64,000 nucleotides of DNA from Klebsiella spallanzanii (lineage in GTDB: Bacteria; Pseudomonadota; Gammaproteobacteria; Enterobacterales; Enterobacteriaceae). The stretch covers positions 363,065 to 427,064 of the forward strand of contig NZ_CABGGS010000043.1 in assembly GCF_902158555.1 (NCBI RefSeq), read 5' to 3'. Below, piece by piece: positions 36,665 to 44,937 of the stretch (positions are counted from its first letter, which is position 1; each line of letters begins with the position of its first letter). The notes under the pieces are model-generated. The model did no database searches. It saw nothing but the letters and a program-made list of their open reading frames with translations, and was not told where the DNA came from. A program made the translations under genes and the position numbers.

Positions 36665-37348
36665 TCACACAATCTCACGGCTGGCGACCTGCCGTAGCCC
36701 ATCAAGATCGAGCACTTCGATATTACCGTAGTTGAGCGTGACCATCTGGCGGTCGGCGAAATGTCTGAGCGTCTTGGCAACAAAGGGGCGCGAGAGGCGC
36801 AGGCACTCGGCCATGAACTGCATTGTGAAGGGAATGTGGCGTTCGCGACGCGGGCCTTTTTGCCCCTCTTCACAATCCACCAGAAAAGCCGCCACGCAGG
36901 CCTCTCTGGAAGCCACTTTATGGGTGTACAGCACCCGGTCCAGATCGTTAAGTCGTTCAGTGAGCGAATCAATCACCTGCATCTTGAATTCATCAAACTG
37001 TGCCAACAGCTGCGTCGCGCTGGCACGGGGGAGAATAAGGAGTTCCACGTCGGTCATGGCGATGAAGTTGCGGTCTAACGGGGCGTGCTTCCAGATAAAG
37101 TTGAACAGGATCATGCGCCCGACCGGAACGTGAGTGAGCAGCGTCTGGTTACCATTGGCATGATGAACGTTGGCGAACAGGTGGCCCTTCAGCGTCCAGG
37201 CAATCACCTCAACTTCGGCTCCCTGATGAAATACTATGCTGCCGGCTTTTTCGCTGCGAATACGCGACTGGCGTAGTAAAGCCTGCTGGAGCGCCTGAGG
37301 GAATGCGTTCCAGCCGGGGATCATCATGATGGCTTCTTCGGCGAGCAT
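36665..37348 (-). CDS. Crp/Fnr-superfamily transcription regulator
   Basis: A 227-aa protein with an N-terminal cyclic-nucleotide-binding-like beta roll (IVFHQGAEVEVIAWTLKGH, then VGRMILFNF) and a C-terminal winged helix (MAECLRLSRPFVAKTLRHF). No N-terminal cysteine cluster is seen, so it is not an FNR-type Fe-S oxygen sensor. The cAMP-contact residues of Crp are not obvious either. It lies between the LysR gene and the outer-membrane channel gene on the same strand. ATG 37348 has AGGAG upstream. Confidence 0.82.
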   Translation of the reverse strand: MLAEEAIMMIPGWNAFPQALQQALLRQSRIRSEKAGSIVFHQGAEVEVIAWTLKGHLFANVHHANGNQTLLTHVPVGRMILFNFIWKHAPLDRNFIAMTDVELLILPRASATQLLAQFDEFKMQVIDSLTERLNDLDRVLYTHKVASREACVAAFLVDCEEGQKGPRRERHIPFTMQFMAECLRLSRPFVAKTLRHFADRQMVTLNYGNIEVLDLDGLRQVASREIV

Positions 37349-37447
37349 AAACGCTCCTGTCTGGGAGGGGGGAGGCGCTATTGTCGGCAAACGGGGCGTG
37401 GTTTTTAAGCCGGGAGTTTACAAGATGTGATAGTTATCAAAGAGAAC

Positions 37448-37487
37448 CCTCAGGAGCCGGGCATTCTCTCTCTTCCTGCTCCTGAGG
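37448..37487 (-). terminator. Probable terminator after the outer-membrane channel gene
   Basis: A perfect 10-bp stem: CCTCAGGAGC (37448-37457) pairs with GCTCCTGAGG (37478-37487). On the minus strand it is followed by GTTCTCTTTG. It lies 25 bp after the porin stop codon. Confidence 0.7.
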
Positions 37488-37512
37488 CCTGATGTATTAC
37501 AACAGCGTTCTA

Positions 37513-38472
37513 TTATTGCAGCGGCATTGACACACCAAGATGGAAAAAGGTCATCCCGGCGTCGTTTTCGCTGTGCAAATTGATCAGTACTCTGCCCGTG
37601 ACGGTTACGCCGCTAAAATTGTAGCTCAGCATTGGACCGGCTTTGATGTGCTCGACGCGCTTGCCGGTAGAGTAAATGCCCTCTACGCCCTGCACCGTTC
37701 TGCCGTTGACCTTGTCATCGGTTATCTGCTTCGTCCAGTTGCCGATGAGCCCCGCAGTGAGGTTATTACCGATGCGGTGGGTGGCGGTAACGTCCAGGTA
37801 CCAGGTGCTGCCGGAGCGGTAGTCGGTTTCGGTGTTTTTGGTGTTGAAGTCAAAAATATTATTCAACGTAATGCCCCAATCGTCGGTCAGGTAGCTGATG
37901 GCGATATTGGGTTCAAATGACCAGTAATCCCAGGAAACATTATCTCCGGAGACCTCTTTTTTGCCGGTTGTCGCGTTGCGGGTATAGGCCGTTTTGCCAT
38001 CCGGTAAATAGATAGCTAACCCGGCGCCGAGGTGGAAATTGTTGTGTAAATCCCAGGATAGCGCGAGGGGTGTAATGCTGGTCCCCAGCAGGCCGCTGGT
38101 GTGATCGGTGGTGTGTTGGCCGGTATTTTTCACTTGAATAAACTTATAGGGTTGTACCACCATCGCCGCATAGCGGGCGCCGAGAAATTCCCAGCCCGGA
38201 ACCCAGGTGGCGGCCATAGCCAGCCCGACGTTAGAGAGCTTATTTTTCCCTCCGGCGATTTTCGCCGTATCACCGCTACCGTTTCGCACAACGCCGGTTT
38301 CATAGGTGGATGTCATTGACACATACAACCCGTTGGGTGGAAGCGCGCCGGTATGAGTACCGGTAGTGGCGCCAGGCTGTAACGGCGTCAGTCCTTCGGC
38401 AGCAAGAAGTGGGTAAGAAACGGCCAGAGAAGAGGTAACAACAAGGATAAGCGGAAGCGTTCTGATTTTCAT
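37513..38472 (-). CDS. Outer-membrane channel, phenol-degradation (MetA/SphA) family
   Basis: A 319-aa beta-barrel protein. The signal peptide ends at LLAAE near residue 25. Alternating aromatic strands and a C-terminal FHLGVSMPLQ end are typical of outer-membrane barrels. It resembles the PF13557 phenol MetA deg channels, often found beside genes for aromatic or hydrophobic acid breakdown. Its location beside the catabolic island suggests that it admits the same substrate. It may form one transcript with the Crp/Fnr gene, though a hairpin at 37448 separates them. Confidence 0.82.
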   Translation of the reverse strand: MKIRTLPLILVVTSSLAVSYPLLAAEGLTPLQPGATTGTHTGALPPNGLYVSMTSTYETGVVRNGSGDTAKIAGGKNKLSNVGLAMAATWVPGWEFLGARYAAMVVQPYKFIQVKNTGQHTTDHTSGLLGTSITPLALSWDLHNNFHLGAGLAIYLPDGKTAYTRNATTGKKEVSGDNVSWDYWSFEPNIAISYLTDDWGITLNNIFDFNTKNTETDYRSGSTWYLDVTATHRIGNNLTAGLIGNWTKQITDDKVNGRTVQGVEGIYSTGKRVEHIKAGPMLSYNFSGVTVTGRVLINLHSENDAGMTFFHLGVSMPLQ

Positions 38473-39052
38473 TGTTAATCGTCCATTTTATGACCAGCAC
38501 TGGCGCGATTAAAAGCAAAAACAGGGCTATCTGGAATAGCATAAATAAGAATGTCTTTTCGGAATATGCAAAGGCCTTTTTTTAGTAATCCAATCTCCTG
38601 ATCCTCCAGGCAGCTGATGCCAGATTACCGATGCTTTCTGATCACGATTCATTCACAACTATAATTGTTAATTTTATCGGCCTTTCCTGCCATTGTTGTC
38701 ATCAGACATGTATTTCTTGTGGTTATTGATGTGGCGCTGAGCCCTCTTATCTGTGCGGATGAACATAAAAACAGATACTATTAATTATTTGTTTTTTAAT
38801 GAATATTTCATCTTTTATGATGTGTTTTATGATGTCAATCACATTTCCACTCCAGCCAACTTTAAATCTGGAAAAGTAGACGTTTGTCGACTTTTCATCT
38901 AAAAAGTTGGGGTAAGGGACTAGACAGGACCATTATTGGGTTATCAAATGGTTAAACAACGTCACATTAAATGTGAATGATTGGCTTTGTGTATAAAAGG
39001 CCAACACGCTTCCCGCAGTTTTAAAACGCTGCGGACATCTTTGGGAGAAGTT
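38473..39052. promoter_or_regulatory. Divergent region, outer-membrane channel and peptide transporter
   Basis: 580 bp, mostly AT-rich. It contains an inverted repeat GAAAAGT (38871-38877) / ACTTTTC (38890-38896) that extends to GAC/GTC with one mismatch, about 160 bp before the transporter start. A second short repeat GCTAT-N5-ATAGC (38526-38540) lies 54 bp before the channel gene. No coding frame is convincing; an in-frame extension of the transporter from 38981 lacks a ribosome site. Confidence 0.45.
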
Positions 39053-40606
39053 ATGCATTCCTCTGTTAATAAAAATGAAAGTCGGACCTTTTTTGGTCAT
39101 CCTTACCCGCTCGGTTCGCTGTTTTTCACCGAAATGTGGGAACGGTTCTCGTTTTACGGTATTCGTCCGCTACTGATCCTGTTTATGGCGGCCACCGTTT
39201 ATGACGGCGGGATGGGGCTGGCGCGTGAAAACGCCTCGGCGATAGTCGGCATCTTTGCCGGGACGATGTATCTTGCCGCGCTGCCGGGCGGCTGGCTGGC
39301 GGATAACTGGCTTGGTCAACAAAAGGCAGTCTGGTACGGCTCGATTCTGATCGCCCTGGGCCATCTCTCCATCGCGCTGTCGGCGGTGATGGGCGATAGC
39401 CTGTTCTTTATCGGCCTGATGTTTATCGTGCTCGGTTCCGGCCTGTTCAAAACCTGTATTTCGGTGATGGTCGGCACGCTGTACAAGAAAGGCGATGCGC
39501 GCCGTGATGGCGGCTTCTCGCTGTTCTATATGGGCATCAATATGGGCTCGTTTATCGCGCCGCTGATCTCCGGCTGGTTGATTAAATCTCACGGCTGGCA
39601 CTGGGGCTTTGGTATCGGTGGTATCGGGATGCTGGTCGCGCTGATTATCTTCCGCGTCTTTGCCGTCCCGGCGATGAAACGCTATGACAGTGAAGTCGGC
39701 CTGGATTCAACCTGGAACAGTCCGGTGGTGAAAAGAAACGGCGTCGGCGCCTGGCTGCTGGCGCTGACGGTAGGCGTGGCGGTTATCATCGTGTTGATTG
39801 CCCAGGGCGTTATTGTGATTAACCCGGTGGCGGTCGCCAGCGTGCTGGTCTACGTGATTGCAGCGTCGGTGGTGCTCTATTTTATCTACCTGTTCGCTTT
39901 TGCTGGACTAAGCCGCAAAGAGCGCGCCCGCCTGCTGGTGTGCTTTATTCTGCTGATCTCCGCCGCCTTTTTCTGGTCGGCATTTGAGCAGAAACCGACC
40001 TCATTCAACCTGTTCGCGAATGACTACACCAACCGCATGATTGGCTCTTTCGAGATCCCGGCAGTGTGGTTCCAGTCAATCAACGCCCTGTTTATCATCC
40101 TGCTGGCACCGGTATTTAGCTGGGCGTGGCCAGCGCTGGCGCGTAAAAACGTGCGTCCGAGCAGCATCACCAAGTTTGTTATCGGTATTCTGTGCGCGGC
40201 GGCGGGCTTTGGCCTGATGATGCTGGCGGCGCAAAACGTGCTGAGCAACGGCGGCGCGGGCGTATCGCCGATGTGGCTGGTTGGCAGTATCCTGATGCTG
40301 ACGCTGGGCGAACTGTGCCTTAGCCCGATTGGTCTGGCGACCATGACGCTGCTGGCGCCGGAAAGAATGCGCGGCCAGATGATGGGGCTGTGGTTCTGCG
40401 CCAGCGCCCTGGGGAACCTGGCGGCGGGCCTGATTGGCGGTCATGTGAAGGCCGATCAGTTGGATATGCTGCCTGACCTCTTCGCACGCTGCTCTATTGC
40501 GCTACTGATCTGCGCTGCCGTGCTGTGCGTGCTGATTGTCCCGGTTCGCCGGATGCTGGAAAATACTCAAAGCAAAAAGCCACAGGAACCGACGGCTAAC
40601 GCCTAA
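39053..40606 (+). CDS. POT-family proton-coupled oligopeptide transporter
   Basis: A 517-aa, 12-14-segment transporter. The POT motif ExxERFxYY appears as EMWERFSFYG near residue 28, FYMGINMGSFIAP near residue 165 is the second POT signature, and FWSAFEQKPTSFN near residue 325 is the third. It imports di- and tripeptides with protons. Within the family it looks more like DtpT-type proteins than E. coli DtpA. The ATG at 39053 has GGGAGAAG upstream. The transcript ends in the bidirectional terminator at 40615. Confidence 0.9.
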   Translation: MHSSVNKNESRTFFGHPYPLGSLFFTEMWERFSFYGIRPLLILFMAATVYDGGMGLARENASAIVGIFAGTMYLAALPGGWLADNWLGQQKAVWYGSILIALGHLSIALSAVMGDSLFFIGLMFIVLGSGLFKTCISVMVGTLYKKGDARRDGGFSLFYMGINMGSFIAPLISGWLIKSHGWHWGFGIGGIGMLVALIIFRVFAVPAMKRYDSEVGLDSTWNSPVVKRNGVGAWLLALTVGVAVIIVLIAQGVIVINPVAVASVLVYVIAASVVLYFIYLFAFAGLSRKERARLLVCFILLISAAFFWSAFEQKPTSFNLFANDYTNRMIGSFEIPAVWFQSINALFIILLAPVFSWAWPALARKNVRPSSITKFVIGILCAAAGFGLMMLAAQNVLSNGGAGVSPMWLVGSILMLTLGELCLSPIGLATMTLLAPERMRGQMMGLWFCASALGNLAAGLIGGHVKADQLDMLPDLFARCSIALLICAAVLCVLIVPVRRMLENTQSKKPQEPTANA

Positions 40607-40614
40607 TTCCTCAT

Positions 40615-40641
40615 AAACCCGGCGCGTTCTGCGCCGGGTTT
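40615..40641. terminator. Bidirectional intrinsic terminator
   Basis: A perfect 11-bp stem AAACCCGGCGC / GCGCCGGGTTT with a 5-nt loop, between the converging peptide-transporter and SDR genes. Confidence 0.88.
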
Positions 40642-40646
40642 AATCC

Positions 40647-41426
40647 CTAGCGGTAAACAATACCACCATCGATCAGTATCGACTGACCGGTTACGTAATC
40701 GGAGTCCGGGCCTGCCAGATAAGAGACCAGGCTTGCCACATCGTCCGGCGTTTCAGCACGACCCAACGCGATACCTTCCACATACTTTTTATAAGTTTCA
40801 CCAACCGGCGCGCCGGTAATTTCTGCGAAGCGCTTATCGATTTCGGTCCACATACCGGTACCCACAATCCCCGGGCAGTAGGCGTTAACCGTAATGCCGC
40901 GGCTGGCGTACTCTTTTGCCGCCGCCTGAGTCAGAGCGCGTACGGCAAATTTAGTGGCGGAGTAAATTCCCAGCAGCGCAAAACCATCATGACCAGCGAT
41001 AGAGCAAGCGTTGATGATTTTCCCTTTTTGCTGACGGTCGATGAATTTTTTCGCCGCCGCCTGGATACCCCACAGAGTGCCCTGAACGTTGATACGCATA
41101 ATCCGGTCGACTTCTTCAGGCGTCACATCGGCCAGTGCCTGTACCTGTGCGATCCCGGCGTTATTAACGATAATGTCGAAGCCGCCCAGCTGTTTTTCTG
41201 CTTCATCAATAGCGGCGTAAACCTGATCGCGGTCGGCGATATTGGCCACGAAGGTGGCCGCTTTACGACCCAGCGCTTCAACTTCAGCAGCGACGGCGGC
41301 AATCCCCTCAGGGTTCACGTCGACCAGCATCAGCGATGCGCCATCTTTGGCCAGACGCAACGCAATACCGCGGCCAATGCCCTGACCGGCGCCGGTCACT
41401 AACGCAACTTTATTTTCGATAGCCAT
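40647..41426 (-). CDS. Acetoin/2,3-butanediol dehydrogenase-like SDR
   Basis: A 259-aa SDR. The cofactor motif is [14 protein letters not shown] is near residue 88, and the catalytic YSATK is near residue 155. It shares [20 protein letters not shown] and [12 protein letters not shown] blocks with BudC, the Klebsiella meso-2,3-butanediol dehydrogenase/diacetyl reductase, but is not BudC itself. The adjacent divergent AcoK-type activator suggests a role in acetoin, butanediol or polyol oxidation. Confidence 0.86.
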   Translation of the reverse strand: MAIENKVALVTGAGQGIGRGIALRLAKDGASLMLVDVNPEGIAAVAAEVEALGRKAATFVANIADRDQVYAAIDEAEKQLGGFDIIVNNAGIAQVQALADVTPEEVDRIMRINVQGTLWGIQAAAKKFIDRQQKGKIINACSIAGHDGFALLGIYSATKFAVRALTQAAAKEYASRGITVNAYCPGIVGTGMWTEIDKRFAEITGAPVGETYKKYVEGIALGRAETPDDVASLVSYLAGPDSDYVTGQSILIDGGIVYR

Positions 41427-41534
41427 ATTCTGTACTCACCTTGTACTGATTAATAAACTATGGATGTCCGCGGCTGACGTTGTTTCTGCTGCGGAGAATT
41501 GAACTACTCTATCGGGCACGATAAGCGTGGCCTA

Positions 41535-41551
41535 CCCCCCTGATGGGGGGG
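41535..41551. promoter_or_regulatory. C6-TGAT-G7 inverted repeat in a divergent promoter region
   Basis: CCCCCC (41535-41540), TGAT, then seven G residues. It lies between the SDR gene and the LuxR-type regulator gene, about 110 bp from the former and 40 bp from the latter. It could be an operator or a hairpin in the regulator leader. Confidence 0.45.
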
Positions 41552-41590
41552 ATAATGGCCGGACGGACTGGACTAAGGGGTAATTGCGGT

Positions 41591-44302
41591 ATGGCTTTCT
41601 TATCCTCAGCGGATGATTCACTGGCAGCGTTTGTTCACCAGGAACCTTTTCGCTTCACGCGCACGTTGCCGCTTATCTCTACGCGTTTTACGCCGCCCCG
41701 CACGCCGGAAACGCTGCTGTCGCGGGAGCGGTTGCTGCAGCGCCTCGACGCTGCGGTATCCCGCCGCTTAACGCTGGTGTGCGCGCCTGCCGGATTTGGC
41801 AAAACGACCCTGCTGGCGCAGTGGTACCGGCACCGTCTTCGACAAGGAGACGCGCTGGCCTGGCTGAGCCTTGATGAGGATGACGGCGCGCCGCTACTGT
41901 TTATGCGCTATTTCCAGGAAGCGCTGCGACCGCTATGGCAAGGATGGAGTCCATCGTTTCTGCATCTTCTGCAAGGGGAGCTTCCGGCCGATATCACTCT
42001 GTTCTTTGCCGAATTGGTCAATCAGCTTGACCAGTGTCCTCACCCGCTGTACCTGATCCTCGACGACTACCAGTGCATCAGCGACCCGGCGGTTCATCAG
42101 GGGATGAGCTGGCTGCTGAACCACGCGCCGCCAGCTCTGCACTTGATTATCGGCAGCCGCAGCCAGCCGCCTTTGGCCCTGAGCCGCCTGCAAATGCAGG
42201 ATCAACTGCTGGAGGTGTATGACCAGGAACTGCGCTTTAACCCCGGTGAAGCCAGCGCCTATTTCTCTGGCGCTTCGGGGCTGAATCCTCAGGCGATTCC
42301 CCGGCTTATTGCGCTTACGGATGGCTGGGTGGCGGGGATGAAAATGGCCGCACTCTCTGCGGAAATACCTACGGCGACGGGGCTCAGCGCCAGCTCGCGG
42401 TCAATCTCCCGCTATCTGGATGAAGTGATTTTCGCGCCGCTGCCGCCTGAGGTATTCGACTTTCTTCTGCATACCTCCATGCTTAATCGCCTGCATCCGG
42501 CGCTGTGTGACGCGGTCAGCGGCAAAAGTAATGCCAGCGAGATGCTGGGGTGGATAGAGCGGCACAACCTGTTTCTTTCCGTGCTGGATGAAAGCGGCGT
42601 CTGGTTTCGCTATCACCCGCTGATGCGCGACGCGTTGCTGCACCGCCTGCGCCACAGCCGCGAGATTGATATTCGCCAACTACATGACCGCGCCAGCGGC
42701 TGGTTTGCTTCGCAGCAGCTGTGGGCCGAGGCGATACGCCACGCGCTGGCGGCAGGAAAGTCGGCGGCGAAGGATGCGGAAGCTGGCGCGCAGTCGCTGG
42801 CGGAAGAGGGGGATATTGATACCCTGGTGCGCTGGATCCGCTATCTCCCCGCGAATCTGGATCCATCGCGTATTGAGCTACAGCTCAATCTGGCCTGGGC
42901 GTTAGCCCACCGCTTCCGCTTTGACGAGGCTCGTCAGCTACTTGATGCCATTGATGCGCAAGCAGTAGCGCATCGCGACGCTCTGGCCCACAGCTCGCGG
43001 GTCAAGCTGCGGGTGGTTCGCGCGATCTGTGAAGCTTTTGCCGACAATATTGCGCGCAGTATCGCCATTGTCGAACCGCTTCTGCGCGAGGTGCCCTGCG
43101 GCGATATCTGGGTCGATGGTCTGGTTTGCAATATCCTCAGCTACTGCCATCTTGCGGATTCCCGGCCACAGCAGGCGCTGGAGGTCCAGCAGCGGGCGTC
43201 AGCGGCCAGCGTTGCCAACCGTAACTTGTTCGTGGAGGTCTATCGGGCGTTTGTGATGGCGCAGAGCTATTTTCGTCAGGGCAATCTTGCCGAAGCGGAG
43301 CGCCAGGCAACCCGCGCGCTGCGCTATGCTGAACAGCATACCGGTGAGAACTCCAGCAGCGGAGCAACGCTGGCGCCGATTCTGGCGGAGATTGCCTGGG
43401 AGCAGGGCAAGATAGAAAAGGTGCAAAGCTTGCTGGTTCCACGCCTCGAGATGATCGACGATTTTTGTCCGCCGGACGGCCTTAGCCGCTGCTACATCGT
43501 GTTGTCCCGTCTGGCCCGTGAGATGGGCCAGGTCGCAGAAGCCGAATCGTTATTGCTTCATGCCGAGGGGCTGGCAGTTCAGCGGGGCTGGCTACGGGCT
43601 CAGGCTCCGCTGCTGGCGGAGCGGATCGCCGCTGCGCTTCACGCGGGTGACAAACTGGCCGCCGAGGCGCTGCTGAGCCGCCTGCAGGCTCCTGGCCAAA
43701 CGGAAGCCGCCGCCGGATATATCGCGCTCAGCCGGAGCCGTATTCTCATGGCGAACGGAGAGCCGCTAACTGCCGCACGGTTGTTAGATAAACTGGCCAG
43801 CATCCGTGAAAACAGCGGCGAGTGGCTATTTGCCGCGCGTTTACGGTTGATGCAGGCTGTTGCCTTCTGGCGTGGAGGCTCGCGGGAGCAGGCGATGGAT
43901 ATCTGCCGACCCGCGCTTTCACGCGCGCTGCATCAGGGGCTATGGCGCAGCCTGATGGAGGGGAGGGAAGAGATGGTTTCGCTGCTGTGCGAGATGCTTA
44001 AGCACAGCCCGGCGGACGATGCGCTGGCTGCCGATATCTCGACATTGCTGTCGCGCTTTTCCGCCGCCGGAGTGGTTATTGATACGCGACAGCCGCAGCC
44101 GCCCGGTCTGCGGCTGACCGAGCGGGAGCAGCAGACCTTGCGTTTGATTGCCGACGGCTATTCCAATAAAGGCGTTGCTCGTGAGCTGGGCATTTCGGCG
44201 GAAACCGTCAAATGGCACCTCAAGCAGCTTTATGAAAAGCTGCAGGTTAAGGGCCGTATCCAGGCGGTGAATCAGGCGCGCGAGTGGCACCTGCTGAGCT
44301 AG
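41591..44302 (+). CDS. AcoK/MalT-like LuxR-family ATP-dependent regulator
   Basis: A 903-aa LAL/STAND regulator. An N-terminal P-loop is seen as APAGFGKTTLLAQW, with a Walker B-like LILDDYQCI. A long alpha-helical repeat (TPR-like) region covers about 340-820. A C-terminal LuxR-type HTH carries LTEREQQTLRLIADG and KGVARELGISAETVKWHL. Size and architecture match Klebsiella AcoK, activator of acetoin breakdown, and MalT. It is divergent from the SDR gene. I use ATG 41591; an earlier in-frame ATG at 41543 lies inside a G-rich repeat and has no ribosome site. Confidence 0.87.
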   Translation: MAFLSSADDSLAAFVHQEPFRFTRTLPLISTRFTPPRTPETLLSRERLLQRLDAAVSRRLTLVCAPAGFGKTTLLAQWYRHRLRQGDALAWLSLDEDDGAPLLFMRYFQEALRPLWQGWSPSFLHLLQGELPADITLFFAELVNQLDQCPHPLYLILDDYQCISDPAVHQGMSWLLNHAPPALHLIIGSRSQPPLALSRLQMQDQLLEVYDQELRFNPGEASAYFSGASGLNPQAIPRLIALTDGWVAGMKMAALSAEIPTATGLSASSRSISRYLDEVIFAPLPPEVFDFLLHTSMLNRLHPALCDAVSGKSNASEMLGWIERHNLFLSVLDESGVWFRYHPLMRDALLHRLRHSREIDIRQLHDRASGWFASQQLWAEAIRHALAAGKSAAKDAEAGAQSLAEEGDIDTLVRWIRYLPANLDPSRIELQLNLAWALAHRFRFDEARQLLDAIDAQAVAHRDALAHSSRVKLRVVRAICEAFADNIARSIAIVEPLLREVPCGDIWVDGLVCNILSYCHLADSRPQQALEVQQRASAASVANRNLFVEVYRAFVMAQSYFRQGNLAEAERQATRALRYAEQHTGENSSSGATLAPILAEIAWEQGKIEKVQSLLVPRLEMIDDFCPPDGLSRCYIVLSRLAREMGQVAEAESLLLHAEGLAVQRGWLRAQAPLLAERIAAALHAGDKLAAEALLSRLQAPGQTEAAAGYIALSRSRILMANGEPLTAARLLDKLASIRENSGEWLFAARLRLMQAVAFWRGGSREQAMDICRPALSRALHQGLWRSLMEGREEMVSLLCEMLKHSPADDALAADISTLLSRFSAAGVVIDTRQPQPPGLRLTEREQQTLRLIADGYSNKGVARELGISAETVKWHLKQLYEKLQVKGRIQAVNQAREWHLLS

Positions 44303-44378
44303 CCCATAGCCAGCATGAGAGTCGAGGGCTATGCTTACAGCTTACAACCATACCAATAAAAATAGCTGAGGCAATGTC

Positions 44379-44609
44379 ATGGATAAGGAACTACTGGAAG
44401 CGGGCTATCGCGCCTATACCGGGGAGCAGATTGATGTCTACTTCAATACCGCTCTCTGTCAGCATTCAGGCAACTGCGTGCGCGGTAGTGCGAAGCTTTT
44501 CAACCTGAAACGTAAGCCGTGGATCGTCCCGGATGAGGTGGACGTTGCCACAGTGATTAAGGTTATCGATACCTGCCCGAGCGGCGCACTGAAGTATCGC
44601 CACAAATAA
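44379..44609 (+). CDS. yjdI: YjdI-like mono-cluster ferredoxin-type protein
   Basis: A 76-aa protein with conserved cysteines in [12 protein letters not shown] and DTCPSGAL, the pattern of the divergent 4Fe-4S mono-cluster domain PF06902. It is probably a small cytoplasmic Fe-S protein of unknown partner. It is followed within 12 bp by yjdJ, the same pair as in E. coli. Confidence 0.9.
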   Translation: MDKELLEAGYRAYTGEQIDVYFNTALCQHSGNCVRGSAKLFNLKRKPWIVPDEVDVATVIKVIDTCPSGALKYRHK

Positions 44610-44620
44610 GTGAGGACATG

Positions 44621-44893
44621 ATGGAAATACTGGAAGGTCATAACAAGTTTTACGTCAATGATGCCGAAGGGAATCAGGTGGCAGAAATCGTTTTTGTACC
44701 CACAGGCGAGCATCTCAGCATTATTGAACACACCGACGTGGACCCCAGCCTGAAAGGCCAGGGTGTAGGGAAAAAACTGGTGGCGAAAGTGGTAGAAAAA
44801 ATGCGCGGCGAGCAGCGTAAAATTATCCCGCTGTGTCCATTTGCCAAACATGAGTTTGATAATACCCGCGAGTACGACGATATTCGCGCCTGA
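44621..44893 (+). CDS. yjdJ: YjdJ-like GNAT-fold protein
   Basis: A 90-aa small GNAT-fold (GCN5-type, YjdJ/GTLF3B-like) protein. The acyl-CoA-binding-type loop is [10 protein letters not shown], and the conserved CPFAKHEFD lies near the C-terminus. E. coli YjdJ is also 90 aa. Two ATG codons occur in tandem; the second (44621) matches the E. coli start. Its substrate is unknown. It forms an operon with yjdI. Confidence 0.9.
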   Translation: MEILEGHNKFYVNDAEGNQVAEIVFVPTGEHLSIIEHTDVDPSLKGQGVGKKLVAKVVEKMRGEQRKIIPLCPFAKHEFDNTREYDDIRA

Positions 44894-44937
44894 AATCACT
44901 GTGCCAGCGTGCTGGCGCAACTATTTTGGGTTCCGTT

